DNA from: JAAELZ01 sp965223465
GTDB taxonomy: Bacteria > Pseudomonadota > Gammaproteobacteria > Arenicellales > Poriferihabitantaceae
Direction of reading: 5' to 3'
NCBI GenBank assembly: GCA_965223465.1
Contig: OZ245025.1
Location: forward strand, 806,001-870,000
Length of the DNA: 64,000 bases
Within the stretch, counting starts at the first letter, position 1. Every line of letters starts with the position of its first letter. Both the position numbers and the translations under genes were made by a program. Positions 25,269 through 34,103 of this stretch are shown here, in pieces. Under the pieces are notes generated by a model. That model saw only the letters and a list, made by a program, of their open reading frames with translations, did no database searches and was not told the DNA's origin.

Positions 25269-26645
25269 CTAGCCTTCTTTTAAAAAGGCTAACGCCGTTT
25301 GGATGTGCTTCATCGGAATAAGTTTAATATCCCGTTCGATTTTTTTGCGAGCTGCTGTTTTAGGCATATTCGCTTCTGGTAGTATTACCGCCTTAAAACC
25401 GAGTTTCTGCGCTTCTTTTATCCGACCCTGACCACCCTGAACGGGGCGTATTTCACCGGTCAGCCCCAATTCACCAAAGGCGGCGAGTTTACCGTTGATT
25501 GGCTTATTTAACAAACTTGATACAATTGCCAGCGCCAAAGGTAAGTCAGAAGCGGTTTCGCTAAGCTTAATGCCCCCAACTACATTGGCAAAAACATCCT
25601 GATCATTTAGAAATAATCCTGCGTGACGGTGCAATATGGCCAGCAACATGGCCAAGCGATTATGTTCCAACCCCACGCATAAACGCCTGGGATTAGCCAG
25701 CGCACTTTGATCTACCAACGCTTGTATTTCAACCAATAATGGGCGGGTACCTTCTTGTGTTACCAATACGATGCTACCTGAGGCTGCGGTGTTTTGACGT
25801 GAAATAAACATCGCTGAAGGGTTGCTGACATCCAGCAATCCTTGCTCTAACATGGCAAATACCCCAATTTCATTAATTGCACCGAATCGGTTTTTAATTG
25901 AGCGAATGAGACGATAGCTACTAGAAGGATCACCTTCGAAATACAATACCGTGTCTACCATATGCTCCAGTACACGCGGCCCAGCAAGCGCGCCTTCTTT
26001 GGTCACATGCCCCACCAGGATCACCGCACACTGGCTTTGTTTAGCAAAGCGGACTAAGCGCGCAGCACACTCACGTATTTGCGACACGCCACCCGGCGCG
26101 GATTCTAGCGCATCGGTGTATAAGGTCTGAATCGAATCGACTACCAATACCTTGCAAGCAGACGATTGCGCTGCCTTAAGAATAGGTTCGAGGTGATTTT
26201 CAGCCATGACATTTAATTTCTCGGTATCACGACCAAGTCGTCTGCCGCGCAATGCGATTTGCTGCACCGACTCCTCTCCGCTGGTATATAGCACCGGCAA
26301 TTGGAGATTCAATTTAGCGGTATATTGGGTGAGTAGGGTTGACTTCCCGATTCCCGGATCGCCACCAAGTAACGTTACTGACCCGGCAACTAAACCGCCC
26401 CCAAGTACGCGGTCTAACTCCTGACTACCGGTCGAAAAACGTACGGTTTCGTTAATATCAACTTCTTGAAGTTGCTGAACCTTCGTATTAGGCGCGATGC
26501 CAGCGTGCCGGGCGGTTACCGATGTGCCTTGCTGCACCCGCTCAACCAAAGTATTCCATTGCTGACAATCCGAGCATTGCCCGGCCCATTTGGGTGAAAT
26601 CGCCCCACACGACTGACACACGTATATCGTTTTAGATTTAGCCAT
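25269..26645 (-). CDS. radA: DNA repair ATPase RadA
   Basis: Branch-migration helicase in homologous recombination. 458 residues from ATG 26645 (MAKSKTIYVCQSCG). The N-terminal zinc finger has CQSCG and CSDC, Walker A GGDPGIGKSTLL is near residue 92, the RadA-specific KNRFG motif follows near 255, and the C-terminal third is a Lon-protease-like domain (LTGEIRPVQGGQGRIKEA). An in-frame extension to 26687 overlaps alr and is not conserved. The gene directly follows alr, two bases apart. Confidence 0.95.
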   Translation of the reverse strand: MAKSKTIYVCQSCGAISPKWAGQCSDCQQWNTLVERVQQGTSVTARHAGIAPNTKVQQLQEVDINETVRFSTGSQELDRVLGGGLVAGSVTLLGGDPGIGKSTLLTQYTAKLNLQLPVLYTSGEESVQQIALRGRRLGRDTEKLNVMAENHLEPILKAAQSSACKVLVVDSIQTLYTDALESAPGGVSQIRECAARLVRFAKQSQCAVILVGHVTKEGALAGPRVLEHMVDTVLYFEGDPSSSYRLIRSIKNRFGAINEIGVFAMLEQGLLDVSNPSAMFISRQNTAASGSIVLVTQEGTRPLLVEIQALVDQSALANPRRLCVGLEHNRLAMLLAILHRHAGLFLNDQDVFANVVGGIKLSETASDLPLALAIVSSLLNKPINGKLAAFGELGLTGEIRPVQGGQGRIKEAQKLGFKAVILPEANMPKTAARKKIERDIKLIPMKHIQTALAFLKEG

Positions 26646-26647
26646 CG

Positions 26648-27715
26648 CTAGCGCGTGATACGCTCCACCCGCGGGGTGATTTTGCACAAGAGCTCGTAGC
26701 TAATCGTGTTGGCCCATACGGCGACTTCGTCAATACTAATATGCTCGCCCCATAATTCAACCGCCGTTCCAATGGGCATTACACCATCTTGATCTAACTG
26801 AATGGCCATCGTATCCATCGAAACCCGGCCAATAACTGGATAGCGCTTGCCGTCGATCGCGACCTCTGCCTGATCTGACACACTCCGCGGATAGCCGTCG
26901 GCATAACCGATGGATACGATACCGATACGCGTGTCGTGTTGGGCTTGCCAGGTCGCACCATAACCAACAGGTTGGCCCTTTTTCAGCCGTTTAACATCCA
27001 GTAGTTTGGCGTATAGATGCATCACCGGCTGGAGGCCAAGCGAGGCTGCGGTTTGATCAACTAAAGGGGAACTACCGTACAACATAATGCCTGGGCGGAT
27101 CATGTCATAATGATCCTGAGGGCGCGATAAAAGCGCGGCTGAATTGGCAAAACTGCGCTGCTTGACCTCGCCTAGCGCAGCCAAAAATGCAGCCTGCTGC
27201 GCGGCATTTTGCGGCGCATCGGGCGTGTCCGCGCTGGCAAAATGTGACATCAAACTCACTTCACAACCTACTTTTTGTAACCGCCAAACCGCCGCTTGCA
27301 ATTCATCTGGACGAAAACCCAGCCGCCCCATACCGGTATCGATTTTTAACCAGACCGGGCGCGCTAACCGTACGCCCTTTTCCAGCCACTCTATTTGTGT
27401 GTAGTTGAACACTACCGGCGTGATGCGATGTGATTTAAGCTGTTTTATATGCGAGGCCTGATGAAAACCACTTAAGCAGGTAATGGGTTTATCTGGAAAT
27501 AACGCACGTAATTCAACCCCTTCTTCAACCGTTGCAATGGCAAAAGCATCAACGTGGGGAGCCAGCGCCGTAGCGGTAAATTTGACCCCATGCCCATAAG
27601 CATTGGCTTTGACCACGGCCATTACCGCGGCATTTGAATTGAGCCGCGCCCGATTGACATTGTTAACCAAGGCAGCGCGATCAAACTCAGCCCAAGCTCG
27701 GTATTGATTTGGCAT
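26648..27715 (-). CDS. alr: Alanine racemase
   Basis: PLP enzyme making D-alanine for peptidoglycan. 355 residues. The PLP lysine is in VVKANAYGHG (about residues 33-42), KIDTGMGRLGF is near 125, and the second catalytic base tyrosine lies in the GYADGYPRSV segment near 252; VSMDTMAIQLD near 298 is also conserved. ATG 27715. It sits between dnaB and radA, the common gammaproteobacterial order. Confidence 0.96.
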   Translation of the reverse strand: MPNQYRAWAEFDRAALVNNVNRARLNSNAAVMAVVKANAYGHGVKFTATALAPHVDAFAIATVEEGVELRALFPDKPITCLSGFHQASHIKQLKSHRITPVVFNYTQIEWLEKGVRLARPVWLKIDTGMGRLGFRPDELQAAVWRLQKVGCEVSLMSHFASADTPDAPQNAAQQAAFLAALGEVKQRSFANSAALLSRPQDHYDMIRPGIMLYGSSPLVDQTAASLGLQPVMHLYAKLLDVKRLKKGQPVGYGATWQAQHDTRIGIVSIGYADGYPRSVSDQAEVAIDGKRYPVIGRVSMDTMAIQLDQDGVMPIGTAVELWGEHISIDEVAVWANTISYELLCKITPRVERITR

Positions 27716-27800
27716 GGTATCAGATGACTACAAAGTTAGCGTACCCACGATTGTGCTGTTTCACAGCTAATCTGGTATCACCCTGCATTGTTCCACCTGA

Positions 27801-29183
27801 TCAGTGATTAAAAGCGTCAAACTCTGCGGGAGCGAGGTTTTCAAAACGCGTAAATTCGCCGACAAAAGCCAGTTTTACTTTTCCGATAGGGCCATTACGC
27901 TGCTTACCAATAATAATTTCAGCAATACCCGCGTCAGAGGATTCCTCATCGTAAACTTCATCGCGATAAATAAAGAAAATCACGTCGGCATCCTGTTCGA
28001 TAGCACCCGATTCGCGCAAATCCGACATCACTGGCCGTTTGTCCGGCCGGGATTCTAGGCTCCGGTTCAACTGCGACAAAACGATCACCGGCACATCCAA
28101 CTCCTTGGCTAGCATTTTTAATGATCGCGTCATATTGGCAATTTCAGTGGCTCGATTTTCGTTACCGCTTTCGCCGGCTTGCATTAATTGGAGGTAGTCA
28201 ATCACGATCATATCCAAGCCATCTTCTTCACGTGCAAGACGACGTGCGTGGGAACGAATCTCCATGGGTGACAAACCAGCAGCATCGTTTACATGGATTT
28301 TAGCCTTAGACAATAAACTGACCGCATTGGTGATCCTCGGCCAGTCATCATCCTTTAACTGCCCAGTTCTTAAGCGCGTTGAATTCACTCTGCCAAGCGA
28401 TGAAATCAAGCGCGTAGATAATTGCTCGCCGGGCATTTCCATAGAAAACACACCGACAGTCAAACCCTGCTCTATCGCGGCGTATTCCGCCAGATTCATA
28501 CAAAACGAGGTTTTACCCATTGAGGGGCGCCCTGCGACGATAATCAGATCACCATTTTGTAGACCTGAGGTTTTATCATCGAGTTTACCGAAGCCGGTAG
28601 AAATTCCCGTAATCGCACTACCGCTTTTATCCAGTTCTTCAATACGATCTAATGAGCGGGCCACCAGCGTGTTCATTGCCTCAAAACCTTCGCGACTTTT
28701 GCCATCGCTTTCAGAAATACTGAAAATCAACTGCTCGGCATGATCCAACACCTCGCGCGGCTTACGGCCCTCGGGGTTATAGGCACTGCCAGAGATATCA
28801 TTAGAAGCATCAATCAGGCGGCGTAAAATAGAACGCTCACGGATTATCCGGCTATAAGACAAGATGTTCGCCGTGCTTGGGGTGTTATTGGCTAAAGACC
28901 CTATATAAGCCAAGCCACCCACTTGCTCGAGTTCATCATTGCGTTCCAACACTTCTGCTACCGTCACTACGTCAACGGGTTGATTGGTCTCGAGGCATTC
29001 CTGGATGGCGAGATAGATGCGATTATGATTCTTATGATAAAAATCACTCGCTTTTATTTCTGCTGAGATTTCATCGAACCTTCTGCTATCCAGCATCAAA
29101 CCTCCCAGGAGCGATTGCTCGGCTTCAACCGATTGTGGAGGAAGGCGTGGTGATTGCCTTAAAGATTCGACGTTTGATGCCAT
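27801..29183 (-). CDS. dnaB: Replicative DNA helicase DnaB
   Basis: Hexameric 5'-3' helicase of the replication fork. 460 residues: N-terminal DnaG-interaction domain (PPQSVEAEQSLLGGLMLD), linker, then a RecA-like motor with Walker A AGRPSMGKTSFCMN near residue 217, Walker B MIVIDYLQLM near 318 and SQLNRSLESRPDKRPVMSDL near 366. No intein. ATG 29183. Confidence 0.97.
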   Translation of the reverse strand: MASNVESLRQSPRLPPQSVEAEQSLLGGLMLDSRRFDEISAEIKASDFYHKNHNRIYLAIQECLETNQPVDVVTVAEVLERNDELEQVGGLAYIGSLANNTPSTANILSYSRIIRERSILRRLIDASNDISGSAYNPEGRKPREVLDHAEQLIFSISESDGKSREGFEAMNTLVARSLDRIEELDKSGSAITGISTGFGKLDDKTSGLQNGDLIIVAGRPSMGKTSFCMNLAEYAAIEQGLTVGVFSMEMPGEQLSTRLISSLGRVNSTRLRTGQLKDDDWPRITNAVSLLSKAKIHVNDAAGLSPMEIRSHARRLAREEDGLDMIVIDYLQLMQAGESGNENRATEIANMTRSLKMLAKELDVPVIVLSQLNRSLESRPDKRPVMSDLRESGAIEQDADVIFFIYRDEVYDEESSDAGIAEIIIGKQRNGPIGKVKLAFVGEFTRFENLAPAEFDAFNH

Positions 29184-29276
29184 TTCTTAGGTAGATTCCG
29201 CTGTCACAAAGCCTAGATGCCGCAGGTATTTTGGTGACTCAAACCAGAAATTTGCGTATCACAGTACATGAGCTTA

Positions 29277-29846
29277 TTACTGGCCGAGTAACTGGGATTT
29301 CAATTTTGTTGAAATGGGGTTATCTGACAACCAAATGCCAAACAAAGCTTGCTTAAAAGTCATGCCGGCAATCGTCACCGTAGGCTCGCCATTTTTGTAT
29401 ATCTTAGTGCCTGTTTCAGGCGAATATACAAATTGAAAAGCGTCATCTTTGACCACGCCTTGCTCAAATACGCTGAGGAATGTGTTGGTTTCAGCTTGAA
29501 TTGCTGCAGTATCGCCTCCCGTAGAATTTTCGAGCCCTTCTTTAAATGCACTGCTGATGCGGCCTGCTGTAGCGAGTTTTGATTTCACCACCAGACTAAT
29601 CGCCATCGGATGGTCAGCAGCCACTATTGCCTGCGCGTCGCTGCCTTTTTCCGTCAAATATAGCGCGGTATCATAAACCGTAATAAATGCCTTTTTCCTC
29701 GGCCCCTCGCCATTTAAATACAAGGTATGACCATCTATATTCAATTGTGGGTCAAATGAGGCTGAATAGCTCAGCCCAGGCATGCACAAAAAGATACTTA
29801 TTAGGCCGAACTTAAACGCTTTTAAAGTAAAGTGTTTATTAAACAT
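29277..29846 (-). CDS. Chalcone isomerase-like periplasmic protein
   Basis: 189 residues with a signal peptide (to about residue 28, ending LSYSAS). The mature part matches the bacterial chalcone-isomerase-like family: NGEGPRKKAFITVYDTALYL near residue 47, fatty-acid-pocket-like segments, and WLSDNPISTKLKSQLLG at the C-terminus, a hallmark ending. The bacterial members are not plant flavonoid enzymes; they are thought to be non-catalytic lipid-binding or unknown. It is 12 bases downstream of the nucleosidase-like gene and probably co-transcribed. Confidence 0.8.
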   Translation of the reverse strand: MFNKHFTLKAFKFGLISIFLCMPGLSYSASFDPQLNIDGHTLYLNGEGPRKKAFITVYDTALYLTEKGSDAQAIVAADHPMAISLVVKSKLATAGRISSAFKEGLENSTGGDTAAIQAETNTFLSVFEQGVVKDDAFQFVYSPETGTKIYKNGEPTVTIAGMTFKQALFGIWLSDNPISTKLKSQLLGQ

Positions 29847-29858
29847 TATATCTTACCT

Positions 29859-30476
29859 TTATGTTTTTGTTAGTTTAAATATTATACTATTCAGTTCAGT
29901 TAAATTCTCTCGAATCAAATTAGTAACCCAGTATTTATCCGTTTTAAGGCTGTTTTCTTGAGCATTATCCGAGATGACTTTAGCACAAAACACGGATGTA
30001 TTTTTAATATCCGCAATATTTTCGCGAATGCATTTTAGGTAAGCACTGGCTTCCATATCAAATAGCGTATTCGGCTTATAATCAACACTTGGCTTGTTTA
30101 AAGAAATGACGTCTATAGCTTTTTGATTTTGCGCACTTTCAGGCTTGCCAATTTTGTAACCTTCAATTGATGAAACCCACACAAGCGCACCAATCGGGTC
30201 GGATTTTGACCCGGCAATGCCTAGATTTAGCCAAATATTTGGGAGCGGAGTTGGAGAAGCACAAAAATAAGCGCTAAATCCGCTGGCCAGTTTTTTCTGC
30301 CCCATACCACAAACAATCAGGTCTATCTTCCCGGCACTGAAATGGTGATAGCAGGGTCGTTTAGGCTGCTTTTGCAAACGGTAACAATCTATTAACGGGA
30401 CCGCTTCTGCCATCAACGCGGTCACGATGCCTAAACGCGGCATACCCAATTGTGGTTTAGGCATATCGAGCGGCAA
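29859..30476 (-). CDS. Nucleoside phosphorylase/MTA-SAH nucleosidase-like protein
   Basis: About 205 residues of the PNP/UDP phosphorylase fold: GIVTALMAEAVPL at the N-terminus, CGMGQKKLASG near residue 84, LNLGIAGS near 111, the substrate-binding FDMEASAYL near 166 and KVISDN near 190. The exact substrate (methylthioadenosine, futalosine or hopanoid-type adenosyl intermediates) cannot be told. The first codon of the frame at 30476 is TTG; ATG 30464 or 30443 are alternatives. It overlaps the upstream GT2 gene by about 20 bases. Confidence 0.7.
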   Translation of the reverse strand: MPLDMPKPQLGMPRLGIVTALMAEAVPLIDCYRLQKQPKRPCYHHFSAGKIDLIVCGMGQKKLASGFSAYFCASPTPLPNIWLNLGIAGSKSDPIGALVWVSSIEGYKIGKPESAQNQKAIDVISLNKPSVDYKPNTLFDMEASAYLKCIRENIADIKNTSVFCAKVISDNAQENSLKTDKYWVTNLIRENLTELNSIIFKLTKT

Positions 30477-31275
30477 CTTGCTGATAATGCGCTGCCTCTC
30501 GCTGTTTATTGCGTTTAAGCGCCCCGTTGGCCAGTATGCTACATTTTGTTTGCACCATTTCGATGGTTTTCATGCGATCCTCATGGTTTAATAACTCGCT
30601 ATCGAGCATTTTACGCAGCGATTTAATTCGAAATCGGTCCATGCCCCAATACTTTTGCGAAAGTTGGTCAGCATGCCCCCCATACTTAATTACCAGTGGA
30701 CGCTCAATAAGTTCTACCGGAAAGCGACAAAATATCCTCAGCCATAAATCATAATCTTCACAAGCGACCAGGTTTTCATCGAAAACACCACACTCATCTA
30801 AAACCGAACGGTGCACCAACACTGAGGACGGCGAGACACAACACAATGCAAGTGATTGTTGGTAAATCCACCCGCCTGGTTTGCTGTGCTTTTTCTTCGG
30901 GTTAACGCGTTTACCATTGCGAATCCAGATTTCATCCGTATGCACAAATCTGCTTTCAGGTGTACTTTGTATTGCCGCCACCTGGTGTAACAGTTTTTCG
31001 GGTAGCCAAGCGTCATCCGAATCAAGAAAGGCAATCCATTCATTCCTAGCCGCTTGTATCCCTTGATTACGCGCTGCACTCACCCCTTGATTTTTATCTG
31101 AATGAATGGCTTTGATCTGCGGGTAATTACGCAATAACTTAGCCGTCCCATCGCGCGATCCATCATCAATGACAATGATTTCATCCGCGCAATGGCGCTG
31201 CATCAGCACCGAATCCAGCGCCCTACCGAGCACATGAGCACGATTATAGCTGGGAATAATCACCGAGATTTTCAT
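30457..31275 (-). CDS. Glycosyltransferase family 2
   Basis: GT-A fold transferase of 272 residues. SVIIPSYNRAHVLGRALDSV at the N-terminus, the nucleotide-binding VIDDGSRDGTAKLL near residue 36, GVSAARNQGI near 63 and the DxD motif FLDSDDAWLPEKL near 79 are present; no membrane anchor is visible. It heads a leftward group with the nucleosidase-like and chalcone-isomerase-like genes. Sugar donor and acceptor unknown. Confidence 0.88.
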   Translation of the reverse strand: MKISVIIPSYNRAHVLGRALDSVLMQRHCADEIIVIDDGSRDGTAKLLRNYPQIKAIHSDKNQGVSAARNQGIQAARNEWIAFLDSDDAWLPEKLLHQVAAIQSTPESRFVHTDEIWIRNGKRVNPKKKHSKPGGWIYQQSLALCCVSPSSVLVHRSVLDECGVFDENLVACEDYDLWLRIFCRFPVELIERPLVIKYGGHADQLSQKYWGMDRFRIKSLRKMLDSELLNHEDRMKTIEMVQTKCSILANGALKRNKQREAAHYQQVAARYA

Positions 31276-31680
31276 TACAAAGATTCTAGCTTGATCGACA
31301 CCTTAATCAAACTACATCGCAACATTCCAGAAATTCAAGGTTGATAAACCCCGCAGAGATCATAGCAGAACTACGCGCCCGAATAGGACGACCGGAGCCA
31401 AAGTTTCACGTGTTACGAAAATTAATATTGGCTATCCGGGGCTCACCGCGGGTGACGGAATGAAGCAGTACCTGAGGCTCTTTTGGCACCTGGTTTAAAA
31501 CAAATCCTTGTACACGAAATCTTGACGATTCTTACACAGAAAACCATCCGCAATTACTTCAACCTTATCGCGCAAATGCAGCTTGATACAAAGATTGAGC
31601 CGTGCACCTTAAATAACGCCGCGTTAAATCAACATGGAAATAGCTTAAAATGTGCATCTTCGACCTCAAAGATAGCTACT
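31276..31680. other. Intergenic region between GT2 and the HAD hydrolase
   Basis: Divergent spacer of about 400 bases. Near 31432-31460 lies a GC-rich dyad, TCACC GCG GGTGA, within a stretch ending GACGGAATGAAG, in the style of short dispersed intergenic repeats of proteobacteria. An open frame from 31483 into the hydrolase gene has no similarity and no ribosome site; it is taken as upstream sequence. Nothing else supported. Confidence 0.35.
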
Positions 31681-32358
31681 ATGCGCAAATCCACGCTCGC
31701 ATTTGATATTTACGGAACCCTGATTGATACCAATGGGGTAGAAGAAAACTTATCTAAACTCGTCGGGCAGGCTGCCCCGAAGGTTTCAAAACTGTGGCGG
31801 GAAAAGCAACTGGAGTATAGTTTTCGCCGCGGCTTAATGAACCGCTATGAGGATTTTTCAGTATGTACGCGCGATGCCCTCAATTACGCCTGTGCAGTAT
31901 TGAAACTAACGCTAAGCGAAGACCAAAAATCAGACCTGCTTGAAAGCTACAAAACCTTGCCAGCGTTTGCTGATGTGGCTCCTGCTCTGAAATCCTTAAG
32001 CGATACTGGCTATCCACTGTACGCCTTTTCTAATGGCAGTGCCAAAGCGGTTCAAGGTTTGCTTGAGCATGCTGATATTACCCATCATTTTACTGATGTC
32101 GTGAGTGTGGAAGCAGTCAAAACCTTCAAACCCAGCCCGGATGTCTACCATCACCTGCTTAAACGGTGCGCATCAAGTGCTGACACGACCTGGGTGATAT
32201 CGAGCAACCCTTTTGACATCATCGGTGCTGTATCTGCGGGCCTTAACGGCGCATGGTTACAACGCTCTGAGGAGTCTGTATTTGACCCCTGGAATGCATG
32301 CACTCCCACCAAAACCATCACATCTTTGTCTGATTTAGGTAAAGCAGTCGAACAATAA
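31681..32358 (+). CDS. Haloacid dehalogenase-type II, HAD superfamily
   Basis: 225 residues from ATG 31681. HAD motifs are clear: FDIYGTLID with the nucleophile aspartate near residue 9, FSNGSAKAV near 116, the lysine in KTFKPSPDVYHHLL near 150, and SSNPFDIIGAVSAGL near 178. The NPFD variant of motif IV and YGTL fit 2-haloacid dehalogenase type II, although many such proteins act on other substrates. It stands alone on the plus strand. Confidence 0.85.
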   Translation: MRKSTLAFDIYGTLIDTNGVEENLSKLVGQAAPKVSKLWREKQLEYSFRRGLMNRYEDFSVCTRDALNYACAVLKLTLSEDQKSDLLESYKTLPAFADVAPALKSLSDTGYPLYAFSNGSAKAVQGLLEHADITHHFTDVVSVEAVKTFKPSPDVYHHLLKRCASSADTTWVISSNPFDIIGAVSAGLNGAWLQRSEESVFDPWNACTPTKTITSLSDLGKAVEQ

Positions 32359-32502
32359 AATTGCCTATATTGAAAAACACCCAATCTCATCATTGTAAGA
32401 TATGACGAACACGTTATTCTGGGCCTGGAATAAATTGCAGATTGATAAATAGGTTGTTTTATTAAACAATATAGGCTTTCCCCTCTCCATCATGCTTTAT
32501 CT

Positions 32503-33687
32503 ATGCGCAACCCTGCTGGTTTAGTCGCGCTTTCGCTTTGTAGTTGCTTGATAATTGCAAGTTGCGACAACCATACAAACCAATATTTTCCACCTCCAGA
32601 AAGCAAGGGTGGATGGCGGTTTGATAACACGCTGGGAACAATTAAGTCCAAAGGGTTTGACCCACGAAAACTTAAACTGTGGGCATATTGGAACAAGGTG
32701 TTACCCAACGGTACACCCTATCAAAGCGCCATGATTATTAAAGATGGCTGGATTTTAAATGAAGCATATTCGGTGTATTCCAAAGGCCGTGAGAGACGAT
32801 TTCGATTGGCTTCCAATGGAAAATCTTTTGCGCTTGCCTTGCTGGGTGATATGTTTAATGAGCCGCCCCATGCTGACCTTAACGCCGAAAGCAAGCTTTA
32901 CGATAAACGCTGGCTTGCTGAGGGATTCCCGCTTTCTGACCCATTAAAAGAGGACATTACCTTTGAGCACTTGATGCGCCATGAAACCGGCTTGCAGCCT
33001 GAGATCGGTACCAAGTATAAAAACGAGCGCGGGAGACATAAAACCAAAAATTACCAGAACTGGGTATTTGGGCGCGATAATCAGTTTCCGTTGACGGCTA
33101 AGGTGTATTTTCAACCCGGGCAGCCCGTACTGGACGATTTGGACGAGCAATGGCGGGGTTATAGCAGTATTGCGTTCGCGCACCTGGGCTTTGTGTTCAA
33201 AAACGTATACGAAAAACCCGCACACGCTGTTTTGGAACAAAAAATACTCGAACCATTAGGCATTGAAAGTAATCAGTATTATGATGAACCCGATGCCGAC
33301 AATGAGCTGCTATGGTTTACCGCAGGCGGATTGAGCATGACGATGCGAGATTACGCGCGTTTTGCTTATTTAATCTTGAACAAGGGCCGCTGGCAGAACC
33401 AGCAAATTATTCCGGAAAACTGGGTGGCACGTTTGAATGAATCGACTCACTACCCCAACTGGCGATCGAACCATGACGGTTATTTCGGAAAACAATACCC
33501 CAAAGATATGATCAGAATATTCGGTTCTGGTGCCAATTTCGCCTTTATCATCCCCTCATTAAATCTGATCGCTATCCATAATGGACGCCACTCCAGAAAA
33601 ATTGTAAACCGAATAGAAAGCAAGTTTCTCGAGCTTTTATTTGATGCCTATACAGGCAAAAAAACCTGGCTGAATAAAACCAACTAA
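32503..33687 (+). CDS. Lipoprotein serine hydrolase, class C beta-lactamase fold
   Basis: 394 residues with a lipoprotein signal: hydrophobic LVALSLCSCLIIASC, lipobox cysteine near residue 21. The beta-lactamase/DD-peptidase fold has SxxK in ASNGKSFAL near residue 108, a YxS/N-like motif in RGYSSIAFAHLG and GGLSMTMRDYARFAY near 275, similar to 6-aminohexanoate-dimer hydrolase and esterase relatives. The third (KTG-like) motif may be HSRK near the C-terminus. Substrate unknown; anchored in the outer membrane or inner membrane facing the periplasm. ATG 32503. Confidence 0.82.
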   Translation: MRNPAGLVALSLCSCLIIASCDNHTNQYFPPPESKGGWRFDNTLGTIKSKGFDPRKLKLWAYWNKVLPNGTPYQSAMIIKDGWILNEAYSVYSKGRERRFRLASNGKSFALALLGDMFNEPPHADLNAESKLYDKRWLAEGFPLSDPLKEDITFEHLMRHETGLQPEIGTKYKNERGRHKTKNYQNWVFGRDNQFPLTAKVYFQPGQPVLDDLDEQWRGYSSIAFAHLGFVFKNVYEKPAHAVLEQKILEPLGIESNQYYDEPDADNELLWFTAGGLSMTMRDYARFAYLILNKGRWQNQQIIPENWVARLNESTHYPNWRSNHDGYFGKQYPKDMIRIFGSGANFAFIIPSLNLIAIHNGRHSRKIVNRIESKFLELLFDAYTGKKTWLNKTN

Positions 33688-33688
33688 T

Positions 33689-33700
33689 TTCACCGGTGAA
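33689..33700. promoter_or_regulatory. Perfect palindrome upstream of a small membrane protein gene
   Basis: TTCACCGGTGAA is a perfect 12-bp palindrome just past the hydrolase stop, 35 bases before a TATAAT hexamer (33735-33740). It could be an operator of the next gene; without a spacer it cannot form a stable RNA hairpin. Confidence 0.35.
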
Positions 33701-33766
33701 TGGATAGCAAATTCATTTGACCGCCACAATTCAGTATAATGCCAGCAGGTATCAGGCAGATCGAGC

Positions 33767-34051
33767 ATGATTGATAATATTCTTTCAATATTTAAAACCT
33801 TCCCCCTCCTGGTGGCAATGCCGGCCATTATTTTATGTATTTTCTTTTTCATGCCAAAACATCGGCTTACGATCATAGCCAGTTTTTTATTGATGGTTTA
33901 TTTACCCGTGGTATTTGCTCCTAGACTTATTCAATATTGTGGCGGTGAATGTGCGGTTCCGATTGGCCTGTTACTTGTATTTATACAAGTCCTGGTTGCT
34001 GTCTTTACCGCACTCGCTTATTTTCTGCTGACCGCTTATGGAGAAATGTAA
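33767..34051 (+). CDS. Small integral membrane protein, unknown
   Basis: 94 residues with three predicted membrane helices (about 13-29, 34-50 and 66-90) and a CGGEC pair of cysteines in the loop between helices two and three. No family recognised. ATG 33767 follows a TATAAT at 33735-33740 by 26 bases, so the gene may have its own promoter. Codon use looks normal. Confidence 0.55.
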   Translation: MIDNILSIFKTFPLLVAMPAIILCIFFFMPKHRLTIIASFLLMVYLPVVFAPRLIQYCGGECAVPIGLLLVFIQVLVAVFTALAYFLLTAYGEM

Positions 34052-34103
34052 AGTCGGTAGGGTTGGTGGATATCGTGATAATTCGTGCACCAATATGCTC
34101 GCG

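Noticed and set aside
26646..26687. Longer RadA starting upstream at 26687
   Set aside because: The extension overlaps alr and is not like RadA; MAKSKTIYVCQSCG is the normal start.
31483..31680. 66-residue N-terminal extension of the HAD hydrolase
   Set aside because: The HAD fold begins at MRKSTLAFDIYGTL; the extra residues show no similarity and lie in intergenic-like sequence.
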